From Chiua virens (lineage: Eukaryota; Basidiomycota; Agaricomycetes; Boletales; Boletaceae): a stretch of DNA of 64,000 nt. Each line of letters starts with the position of its first letter. The stretch's first letter is position 1. The notes beneath the pieces are model-generated. The model ran no database searches. It saw nothing but the letters and a program-made list of their open reading frames with translations, and was not told the origin of the DNA. The translations under genes and the position numbers were made by a program. Positions 23,701 through 33,066 of this stretch are shown in pieces. Location of the stretch: assembly GCA_019787685.1 (NCBI GenBank), contig JAHNUO010000022.1:248001-312000 (forward strand). Direction: 5' to 3'.

Positions 23701-24165
23701 AAGTGACTTATCCGGATTGGGAGGCCTGCACCGAGAATCCATACATGCTTGTCCCAATTGGAGAAGCGAAGGTCCCCATCGTGATTGTGTTTTCGTCATC
23801 ACAAATCCAGATGTTGCTGGATTTCAAAGGATGGATGTGGCACAAGTGTTCTGTTTTTTCTCCTTTTTTTTCAGGGATCTCATCACAAATGTGCAGTCAT
23901 ACGATGGTTTGACTGCATTGGAGATGCTCCAAGCGAGGACACGGGCATGTGGGTGGTGAAACCAGCGATCACCACAGCAAGACAACCCAAGATGGCCGTT
24001 ATCCATGTCAACTCAATTTTTCGTGCTGCTCATCTCATTCCTGTATATTCTGAGTCCCCTCCAATCCCCCCAGAAGGCATTCACCCACACAGCACATATG
24101 ATTGTTTCCGTCTTTTCTATGTCAACAAGTTTGCTGACCACTATGCCTTTGCAATGGCATTCTAG
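20744..24165 (+). pseudogene. Plavaka/CACTA-like transposase, decayed copy 1
   Basis: Starts with a C2H2-type finger (CLFEGCG, then SGLTQHTNARH at about 20800-20870; a TGA replaces one residue) and a Pro/Thr-rich linker. After an intron comes the conserved N-terminal block (LLAHNNWAPFHG, then DTFDVWFRCPCETIHNML, 21220-21640). The catalytic region follows (SNKTTVSVATSQHDYYPLYL at about 21765-21830, then [20 protein letters not shown] near 22500). Then come FGAPNGLCSSITESKHIKAI (23040-23100) and the C-terminal block ending at 24165. Many stops, frame changes and intron-like gaps lie between 21850 and 22740, and GCACGA-TGA near 21855 again suggests CGA to TGA. Inactive. The right-edge copy (62507-64000) is intact. 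Confidence 0.85.
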
Positions 24166-24277
24166 TAAATCTCCCTGTCCCGTCCACCTACTGGTATATG
24201 CTATGAAATTTAACTCGTGGGATCTGCTATCACTACATATCTCAAACCCTTCCACAGCAGTTTACATGACCTCCACC

Positions 24278-24634
24278 TAGGGTTCTGCATGGGTACACCC
24301 ATGGGTATCAGAGCTCATACTCATACCCATACCCACCAAAAACCCATACCCATGCCGTGGGTATGGGTTTTCCTATGGGTATCAAAAACTGTACCCATGG
24401 GTTTAGTAGTACCAAGCCTAAACTATAGACTAAACCTTGTTCTAAACATCATATCTATACTCATTCTGCTATCTTATACCTTATCCTAACTTAGCTAAAC
24501 CTCACTCACTCATGGTAAGCCATCATCACCATCACCCTCACCTTGCTATGGACCCACTGTACCCACAGCATGGGTATGGGTATAGGTATGGGTATCCAAA
24601 GTCCAACCCATACCCATACCCATGCAGATCCCTA
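24278..24634. mobile_element. hAT-type MITE rich in CCCATGGGTA (357 bp)
   Basis: Inverted ends TAGGGTTCTGCATGGGTA (24278) and TAGGGATCTGCATGGGTA (24634, inverted) differ at one base. The 8-bp target duplication is CCTCCACC (24270-24277) and CCTCTACC (24635-24642), one C-to-T difference. Both halves hold repeated CCCATACCC/GGGTATGGG motifs able to fold back. No coding capacity. The 8-bp duplication and TAGGG end place it with hAT. The transposase that moves it is not evident in the window; copies 1 and 2 here have different ends. Confidence 0.85.
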
Positions 24635-24675
24635 CCTCTACCTACTGTTGTCACCCTCAGATTGAGCATCGTGAT

Positions 24676-24987
24676 GTTTGGGGTACGGACCACACTTTGC
24701 TTCATCTCTCACATTAATCATGCACCCTGCTTGTAGCCAGCCCCTTTCCCACTGTCATCCCCAGTGTCGTCAGCGTTCCTGGTACAGCCGTCTTGATGAC
24801 AACTATTTGTATGGTCACCTCCAGGGTGGTCTCCCTAGCGAGCCCCCTCAACTTCCCCTCCCTCAGCCTTCCATCTGAGTCATGTTTGCCATCGAATTAA
24901 CCACGTTTGGGGTATGGACAATGCTTTGCTTCATCTCTCACATTGCTCATGCTTCCTGCTAGTAGCTGGCCCCTTTCCCATCACCGT
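24676..24987 (+). repeat. Tandem duplication (about 228 bp) whose second unit is interrupted by hAT copy 2
   Basis: Unit 1 (from 24676) and unit 2 (from 24904) share TTTGGGGTA(C/T)GGAC, CTTTGCTTCATCTCTCACAT and GCCCCTTTCCC. Unit 1 continues CCCCAGTGTCGTCAGCGTTCC. Unit 2 is cut at 24987 by the hAT and continues at 28694 with CCCCAGCATCATCAGTGTTCC, so unit 1 shows the pre-insertion state. Confidence 0.8.
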
Positions 24988-27900
24988 TAGTGATTCCACA
25001 GCCCAGCCTGGAAGCCCTGAGCCGACCAAGCTGGGCCCCAAAAAGCCTGGCCAAGCCAGGCCACATTAGGGGCTTGGTGGAGCTTGGAGCCCATCTTGCT
25101 GTTTTGAGAAGCCATGAGCCAAGCCAAGCCAGGCCCCAGAAGCCCTTAAGCCACACAGAAGATTATGTGTTCCTGTTACCGGCAAGAGCTGATAACTATG
25201 CGGATATGAAATTTTCATTTCATCTACTAATCCCATTCATTCACTTATTACAGGGATATACTGAAGAACTGCCTCACCAGCCCAAATGTATGGCCATACC
25301 ATCCGCACATGTAACATGTGCCAATAATGCTGCTGATTTGGAGCTTTCCTCCCACTGGAAAGCTCAGGTAGCAACACGGCCAACTGAAGGTGACAACACA
25401 GCAAATACACTCGCACCTGGCAGTGAGGCTGGTCAAAAACAGACTCGGAAAGTCATCAACGTTGATGCTGCCGCGTCCTCTGCTGAGTCTGATGCTGAGA
25501 GCCCACCCAAAAAGAAAAAAGGTAAGTTTGCAGTGACTCTGTACTAATTCCTCATGAATATTTTGTAGGGCTTCAGAAAGATCGTGCCTGTGATGCCACT
25601 GGATCTGACGGCCTGCTCAAGGATGTCCAAGTCATTGATGTAGATGAGCCAACCAAGAGGGGACAGGCTGAACATACTCAAGACATTGATGCACACTTCT
25701 CCACTCCATACCTTAACTCGGACAACAAGAAGGTTCGGGATTGCAACACTTGCAGGTGCATTACCTTTTCTTTGCATTATCAAATTTTCATTAACTGTCT
25801 ATGTACTAGCAAATAGCTCAAAAAGCATGTCGCTATTGTCGACCAAACAACCACATTGTGGCATCATCAGCAAGCAGCCCACGAAGAAATGTATCGGAAG
25901 TGGGCTGCTGACAATGGGTTCATGTCTATGCTACCCATGGACACCAAACGCCACTGAGATGAAGAAGCTCATCAACGCAACACCACCTTGTCCGGTGCCA
26001 TCAGTAGGTAACCTTCCCTCAACAGTCATCTTGTGCCGTCAGGCACGATTGTTCAGTATTCGGAGTCTGCATTTTGCAATGCCGCTATCAAGTGGCTCAT
26101 CATGACAGACCAGGTGAGTGATCTCACCAACAGCAATCGACTTGCTAACAAATGATGCTAAAGCCTATCCATTGGATGGAACATCCGATGTTCCAAAGAT
26201 TACTCAACATTGTTTCACACACTCCCAACAAGATCAAGGTGCCCGGTCACACTACAATGCTCGAGCTCATTATCAAGAAATTCAAAATTGACTTCCTGTC
26301 ACTCAAAAAAAGACTATCGGTACATACGCATGCCCTTACACATTACTCAACTAACATAGTACAATAGGGTCAAAATGCTCAAGGACGAATCAACCTCACA
26401 TGTGATGCATGGCAAGCCTCAAACTGCAATGGGTACTTTGCTGTCACCGTGTCATGGATTGAAGAGAACATGCCCCACATGTGGACACTTCACACGGGCC
26501 TTATCACATTCATCCAACTCAACAACACACACAACAGGGTCTGTCTCAGGCAAGCACTGTATAAAGCCATCAAACGCCTGGGTATAACTCATAGGGTGCG
26601 TGATCTGCTGCTTATACCTGTCTGCTCACATCTCCTCACCAACAAATTAGATTGGATATGTCACAAGCGACAATGCAACCAACAATGACACGATGATGAC
26701 AGAGTTTGCGCATCTTCTGATGTCCGAGACAGGTAAGCCCTTTGATAGGGCAAAGCGATGATTATGGTGAGTCGGTCCTAATCATAACGCCTGGCAACTA
26801 CATATATTGACTGTTACATGCGTCTATCACAGCTGTATGGCCCACATCATCAATCTTGCAATGCAGACATTCCTTGCAACGTATAGCACATCAAAACACT
26901 ATGATCCCTCCTCACTGGATGCCAACATTGTTGTCTCAAGTAATGGTGAGGATCAGGACCCGATCAGCCTTGTTCATGCCATCTCTGTGAAGGTAGGTAC
27001 TCTTACATGTAATTGGAGTTGCTAAGACACTGACAGGCATTCTCAGGCTTGTTCATCAGCACAGCGCAAAGAATTATTAAAGACAATTCAGACATGCTCC
27101 CCCCCTTGCAACTCATCCTTGATATGAAAGTACAATGGTCCTCAACATTCAACATGCTCAGTCGCATGCTCAAACTCAAAGAGATAAGCATAATATCTGA
27201 TAATGTTTGTGTGCTTATACTCCACTTGCTGATATTAATACAGGACGTCAATACTTTATACTCCACTTGCTGATATTAATAAAGGACGTCAATACTTTTG
27301 TTGAACAACTGGCATTCAAAGATTGCAGGAACAATCCAGAGAAGTGCCACAAAGTCCTGGGGCTCCAGTTATCGGAAGAGGAGTGGGACCAAGTCCGCCT
27401 CCTCCTAGCCCTTCTCGTGGTACGTCATTATTATCTTTCCTTTCATCACACACTGATGTGACGCTGTTCACATTAGTTTGCCGAAAATGCTTAACACACA
27501 TTCTTGACAGAGCAGGGACCTACACTGCACACAGCCCTCCTGGCCTTGGAGATGCTACACAAAGCATGGTCATCACGCACAAAGAGCAAGAAGTTTACAA
27601 AATTCAGTGCTGCACTTGAAGCAGGGGTACAAAAAATCTCACACTACTATGAGTGTATGGCGACATCTGACGCACATATCATAGCAATGAGTAAGTGGTC
27701 TTGCAATATGTCATACCTATCTGATGCCTGCTTTCTTTCTTTAGTTCTTGATCCTCATCAAAAGCTCAACTACATCCATGCCAATTGGGGCGAACGGCTT
27801 GCAAATGAAGCAGCGAAGCATGCTGAATTAATTGTAAGTTTTTTTTTCTCAATCATGTTCTCCATTAATGAATCCAACAGTACAAGGAACATTATTATGT

Positions 27901-28685
27901 GATGTACAACTCTGACACCGATGCCCCACAGCCCATGGACCACAAATGTCGCATCACAACACGCAACCCCAAACTCAACACCCTTTTGGGGTCTGATATC
28001 GACGACAAGAGTGATGGCAAGGACGAGGATGCAATTGGCCAGAACCAGAGCAGCAAGCGTGGTGGCGATCCCACACACCCGTGGCTACAAGGATTCCATG
28101 ACTACCTCAACATGTGGGAACACCTTGGCGACACCACCATTGTGCAGTGGTGGGGAATGCATTCTGCGCGATACCCAGTGTGGGGATCTCTGGCATGGGA
28201 CTTTCTCCCCATCATGGCCAGTTCTGTATCGTTGGAACACGCATTTTCATCTGCGGGAATAACCATCAGCAAGCGCCGCAACCATCTCAAGGCTGATGTT
28301 GTTGAAGCCCTTCAATTCTTGAAGTGTAGTACAAGGTCGAGTGTCCTGGTTCAAGACTCAGAGGATCCTTTGCTCGCTTGCGAGGTGCATGGGAAGCAAG
28401 ATTCTGGCGACGATGAGGAGGAGACTGAGGATGAGTGGGATGGTAATATTGAATAGCTTATTTTCGAGTCTATAGTACTACATTTGTATCTTGTACTTAG
28501 CGTTTTGGTACTGCACCTTGTGTCAAGCCGCGGCTTAGGCCTAGGCTCAGGCTTTCAAGCCAGGCCGGGCCATCTTTAGGGGCTTTAAAGGCCTGGAGCC
28601 AGGCTTGTGATTTTGTGAAGCCACTAGCCCCCTAAGCTGGGCCTAAGCTGGGGCTTTTGGGCTGGGCCGGGCCACAGAATCACTA
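24988..28685 (+). mobile_element. hAT DNA transposon, copy 2 (3698 bp)
   Basis: Ends are TAGTGATTC (24988) and the perfect inverted TAGTGATTC (28685), then GCCC-AGCC-rich subterminal repeats. The 8-bp target duplication is ATCACCGT (24980-24987) and ATCACTGT (28686-28693), one CpG C-to-T difference. It is longer than copy 1 because it keeps the 5' segment 25172-25365 and about 100 bp of 3' subterminal repeat (28565-28665). It has its own tandem duplication of about 40 bp at 27216-27298. Confidence 0.92.
25190..28456 (+). pseudogene. hAT transposase, copy 2
   Basis: Same architecture as copy 1: acidic/basic N-terminal segment with SPPKKKKGK near 25500, then the BED finger (CNTC at about 25746). 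The core has TCDAW (Asp at 26404-26406) and TSDNATNN near 26665. The open C-terminal exon (27899-28456) has the dimerisation motif SLEHAFSSAGITISKRRNHL. The duplication at 27216-27298 repeats an intron/exon border and may disturb splicing. Differences from copy 1 are mostly transitions. Better preserved than copy 1, but substitutions at the BED finger (QTTTLWHHQQAAH where copy 1 has LRRHQQAAH) suggest it is also decaying. Activity cannot be judged by eye. Confidence 0.8.
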
Positions 28686-28693
28686 ATCACTGT

Positions 28694-29128
28694 CCCCAGC
28701 ATCATCAGTGTTCCCAGTATCAAGGCCCACACCGCAAAGAGCATATCAGCAGTGTCATCTCCTGGGTTCACAAAAGTTAAGGCTAACCCTGTCATATATT
28801 CAAAAAGCAAGATGTTCGCCTCGCAGCTCATGTTATTCACCTAGAACCGCTGTCTTGACAACAACTATTTCCCGCACCGTGTCTCACCGGACCGAACAGA
28901 TTTGGCATACTATGATTTGCATTATTGCGTTATCGGCACAATCAGTATCAAAACTTAATAGGAAAGTAGTCATTTATATTAGTCATTTCTGTCCTTGAAC
29001 CCAATATACATGCTTTTGATGGTTAGCTACTTTTTCTTTTTCTTTTTGTGATCTTTTCGACGGTTTGACGCATTTAAATTTGTGCTTTTGGTGGCGTTTG
29101 ACGTAATGTGAAAGTCCAAAAAAGCTGT
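28694..29128. other. Intergenic DNA between hAT copy 2 and the mariner unit
   Basis: The first 30 bp and a block at 28842-28870 (ACCGCTGTCTTGACAACAAC) resemble the duplicated unit at 24740-24800. The rest is AT-rich with no gene recognised. Confidence 0.5.
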
Positions 29129-29130
29129 TA

Positions 29131-29170
29131 CAGCTGTGCCTGAATAGATGGAGACTCACGACTTTTTTTT
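29131..29170 (+). repeat. Left terminal inverted repeat of the mariner unit
   Basis: Begins CAGCTGTGCCTGAATAGATG after the TA dinucleotide. Matches the inverted sequence at 32624-32585. Confidence 0.85.
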
Positions 29171-29271
29171 CGGGGGGCAATGTACATACTTCCAAATTGG
29201 AATGGGATCAAAATTGGAATAACGTACTCTCTTATCTTATCTCCTGCTACTCACATCGTCTGATCTGAAAC

Positions 29272-31254
29272 ATGGCGATGGAAAACGATGATCATGGACT
29301 GCTTTATGAGGGGTATGACAGTGAAACCAGTGCCCCGACAAGTCAGCAGCCTCTTCGTGAAGCACCAAAGTGTACCAGTAAGCCTTTCACTTTTGAGTCT
29401 GACAGACGCATCTCACTACTATGGTGATGCATACAGTCGTGAAAGAAGGTCCTTTCACCTTCATTTATGAGACAGGACCACCATCAACAACTGGAACCAC
29501 CAAGCGATCTTGCCCTGACTCGGATGTCGAAAGCCTGGATGACATGGACAATGTCACACTAGTAGCTGATGATCGTGACGGAGGACCTGCCAAATCCAAA
29601 TCACTCAAAAAGCCAGTTGCTAGGAAATCCAAGAGGACAAGGACCAAGGCCATGATGGACACAGAGGTTGGCGACCGTGACCTCAGTCCAAGTCTGAGTG
29701 TCACAAAGGACCAACAGGACACTGTGGCCGAGCTTGCCCCCACCGAGATCACTGGCCACCTTTGGCTCAAAACTGTCACGACAACATCCATTCCAGGTCG
29801 CAGCCGCTCTGCAAAACCAAATATAGTTACGACAGTCGATGCAATGCAATGCCCAGCCTTCATCTTTACCACTAATACCCCCTTCAATGGCTTTCTGGAC
29901 GAAATGGCGAAGACTGCTCAGGTTTCGATCTCCCAAATCGATGAAATGATCTCAAAGCTGCTTTGGAAGCATGAGACACCTGCGAAGGGTGAACGGAAAC
30001 TTTTGTCAGACGAAACTAGTTACAAAGCTATGGTCAAATCTGCCCAAGCGAAGAAGGGCAATGCGGTCATCTTTTTCTACTTGCCGAAACCACTGGCAAT
30101 GACTGTGACAATGGTATGTTGAAGGTGATTAGATGGTATGTGGCTAACTATGATTCTAGCCTGCAATGTCTTCGGTTGCGACTCGAAATGCTAGTAGCAT
30201 GATGGTGCTAACTGATAACGACAAAAGCACAAACTACGATATCGATAGCATCAAGGGGCAGATTGTAATGTCTTTAGAAGATTCACGGAAGTCATAGTAG
30301 TACTCACATGGTTATATGCAGGGTATGATGCGTAGTGCTGCCGAACCCCAGTGATTACAGTTGGAGGAGCGGTATCCAGTCAGCAACCATCCACTCTTTC
30401 CAGACAAGCGCATATATGCACGCGGAAAAGAGTTTTGGGAACTCACAACCTTCCGTCTTGATGTCTGGGCAACTGCAATTGTAAGCCATTCTGATTTGTA
30501 GCTGTCTTACAGGTCGCACTCAAGCTTCATACTATATCAGGCTCTGGGACGTGCAACTTACGATGCACCTCCCACGTCAACACATTTCTCAGCCAAAACT
30601 GCCATCAAGCCCACTCGCCCCCCTCCGAGTGCACCTTTGAAAGCATTTTCAGCATATCACCACTACAAACAAGACGCGCCTGGGCCTGGTGGGCTGGCCA
30701 ACTCAGAGTCTGCATCCGAGCATCCCAGCAAAGTGGAAACCACAGCACCACCTGCCACCGGTGTTATGCCTCAGCCGACATATGGTATGCCTGCAACACC
30801 GTATGGAATGGCGCCTGCGATGGCTCCAACACCGTACGGAATGGCCCCACCAGGTCATGGAATGGTCCCGATGTCTCATACTGCCATGATAGCTCAGCCA
30901 ATACCATACGGAATGCCCCCACCAGGTCATGGAATGGTTCCAATGTCTCATACTGCCGCGATGGCTCAGCCAACACCATACAGGATGCCCCCACCAGGTC
31001 ATGGAATGGTTCCAATGTCTCATGCCACCGTGATGGCTCCAACACCGTACGGAATCACCCCAGCACCCCATCCGATGGCCCCGATACCATATGGAACGAT
31101 GCCTCCAATGTATCATCCAGGCCTGTACTATGCCCCTTACTCTTCGCCCGTCTATCCACAGTTGCCATACTCGTACTATACACCACCGCTTGCAACTCAT
31201 GCACAAGTGAATCCTACTCAGGCTTCTCATGCTGACTCCGCAGATGACGGATGA
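29272..31254 (+). CDS. Cargo gene of the mariner unit; orphan Agaricomycete family
   Basis: Start MAMENDDHGLLYEGYDSETS at 29272; first intron about 29371-29436 (ACCA|GTAAGC...ACAG). The large second exon carries a basic linker (KKPVARKSKRTRTK). A globular segment (CPAFIFTTNTPFNGFLDEMA, then AMVKSAQAKKGNAVIFFYL) has the look of a ubiquitin/PB1-like fold (inference). Further introns end before LEERYPVSNHPLFPDKRI and after LDVWATAI. The C-terminus is a Pro/Tyr/Gly/Met-rich low-complexity region with three to four 24-residue repeats (PPGHGMVPMSHT), stop at 31254. The block around YPVSNHPLFPDKRIY recalls a large basidiomycete-only family, from memory. No stop falls in the chosen exons. Function unknown. 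Confidence 0.7.
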
Positions 31255-31355
31255 GCCATGGACTTTCTCCTCTGTATTTGTACAAAACACATTGTCACCC
31301 AGCATGTACCATAGCTCAAGACGTTTATGTTTGTGTAATGCTACAACCACGTCAA

Positions 31356-32493
31356 TTATTCCCGAACATACCCAGCATGCTGAAACCACGCTTTTGTCAT
31401 ATCCGCTGTAATGTGTCCACATGCTTCAAGTAAAACGTATGTCGGATGTTCGTCCCTACGAAGGCGGTGGGCATGACGACGTAAATATGCCTTTACTTGA
31501 GACATAATGTCAACACCAATCTACTAGTACTACTTCTTGAGCCAATGACTTACACGAACTGAATGATTCCTCAATCGGATTCATATCAGGAGAGTAGGGT
31601 GGAAGGAAAACAATGAGACAACCTGTCCATTAGGAGCATCAGAAATGGCAGTCGGATTGATCATGAAACGAACCAGCTGCATGAACAAGATCAATCAAAT
31701 CTCGATTATGATGAATTCGACAATTGTCGAGAACAATGACGGATTGCTCTGCGGGGAAAGGGTTCATATTTGGAAGCTTTCAAAGACTTGAGGATCAGCA
31801 GTACACCTGGCAGAAAAATGGGATACTTACAAGCTTTTCGGCGACGAAGTTGTAGAAGGATTCTGCGTCAAATGACCCCTCCACTACATCTGCACTAACG
31901 TAGCCATTGACGGACATTCCAGCGACAAGCGAGTAACGTTTTCCTCGGATGAACACATCAGTGAGTGTTGCACGATCGCCACGAGGAGCTCTTCCATGAT
32001 GACGAGCCCAGGTAAGCTCATTCTTGCTTGTCTCGTCAACAAAGACGAACTGGGATCCATCTGGAAGGAACTCAGCAGTGATCATCGTCATCCACGCTTG
32101 GCGCAGTTCTTCATTCCGCTCTCTGGCTAGTTTTTGAAGTACTTTGCGTGTCAGACCAGCTTCGACGAGGTTACGAGAGAGTGTTGATGTTGAAATACTG
32201 ATATTGTGTACAAGAGCGAGCCAAGTGACAACTTCATCAAGGTAGAGGTCTGATTCGTTTGCAAACAGTTCCTCACAGGCAGTGAGGAGTGCACGAGTGA
32301 GGATCCGAGTAGGACCACGAAGTGGGTTTGGAGGCCGGATTATGTTGCCATACGTGTCGAAGTTTGCTTTCCAGCGGTAGAAGCTGGTGCGTGAGATGCC
32401 CAGCGCCAAGCAGATGTCGTCCACTTCCCAGCCAAGATCCCAGAGCTGAAGGGCACGTTCTTTGAAGTCCTTACTGATCAGACGACTGGGCAT
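31356..32493 (-). CDS. Tc1/mariner (IS630-like) DDE transposase
   Basis: Cuts and pastes its element at TA sites. Exons read as 32493-31831, 31776-31674, 31622-31554 and 31495-31356. The start MPSRLISKDFKERA is preferred to an upstream ATG (32607) that lies inside the terminal repeat. A helix-turn-helix pair (EVDDICLALGISRTSFYRW) is followed by a Pro-rich linker. The catalytic triad is Asp in VFVDETSKNE, Asp in IVLDNCRIHHN and Glu in SPDMNPIEESF, with 34 residues between the second Asp and Glu across an intron (DD34E). It ends AWFQHAGYVRE, giving about 325 residues, normal for the family. No stop interrupts the joined exons. Convergent with the cargo gene. Confidence 0.88.
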
Positions 32494-32584
32494 AGTGGTA
32501 GATAACTTATCAGTTCGAATGCTACAGTACGCGCTATACACGCTCAGGCTCTTCCCGATTTGGAACTCGCACGACAAATAAACC

Positions 32585-32624
32585 AAAAAAAAGTCGCGAG
32601 TCTCCATCTATTCGGGAAGCGCTG
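32585..32624 (-). repeat. Right terminal inverted repeat of the mariner unit
   Basis: The reverse complement begins CAGCGCTTCCCGAATAGATG. TA follows at 32625-32626. Confidence 0.85.
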
Positions 32625-32626
32625 TA

Positions 32627-33066
32627 AAGTAACTCGTGAATTTACTGATGCTACATCGTCTCCATTCTTCACCCCTCAAGCTTACTCACACAGACCTGCA
32701 GGTATACCCGGGTAATGTACTCTTCCAGCTTGCAATGTCCAGACCCACCCGGGTTCATCACTCCCAGGTCACCCATACCCATTATGACCCGACCTGCCCT
32801 CAACCCGCAGGTTGACCACCCCAGGTTACCCAGGTACCCTCATACCCATCATAGGCCCTAGCGCGCAACGACGGTGATGACACAGTGCCGGACGACTTTC
32901 CCCCCCGCCACATCGACGACAAGCTTGGCCACTGGTCTTGGTAGGCTGAGACGTCGAAGTACCATTGACTTCACAGCCAACTAGTAACTACTCGGCGCGG
33001 GTCAACGTGGTGTTTAGGTAAACCAGCGTCTACTGGATTTACAGCGAGCACTCCCGGCCATCCGCT
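32627..33066. other. ACCCG/ACCCA-rich segment upstream of ADA2
   Basis: 32690-32870 is full of CCCGGGT, ACCCG and CCCATACCC motifs, like the interior of the MITE at 24278-24634 but with no matching ends found. Probably an eroded relative. The rest is the likely 5' region of the ADA2 homologue. Confidence 0.45.

Larger units (their letters stand above)
29131..32624. mobile_element. Tc1/mariner-type unit carrying a cargo gene (3494 bp)
   Basis: Inverted terminal repeats of about 40 bp (29131-29170 and 32585-32624) share GAATAGATGGAGACTC and CGACTTTTTTTT, about 35 of 40 positions. They start CAGC and are flanked by TA (29129-29130 and 32625-32626), the target duplication of this superfamily. 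Inside are two convergent genes: cargo gene 29272-31254 (+) and transposase 32493-31356 (-), stop codons about 100 bp apart. Elements of this group usually carry only the transposase in 1.2-2 kb. Neither gene shows an obvious lesion, so the unit may be recent. Confidence 0.85.

Noticed and set aside
24278..24634. Telomere-like repeat because of GGGTAT/CCCATACCC runs
   Set aside because: No TTAGGG array, and the segment has TIRs and an 8-bp duplication of a transposon.
30703..31422. 239-codon minus-strand open frame rich in Trp, His and Gly
   Set aside because: It is the mirror of the repetitive cargo-gene tail (31254 and upstream on plus). Its repeats copy the 72-bp unit and it has no independent start context or domain.
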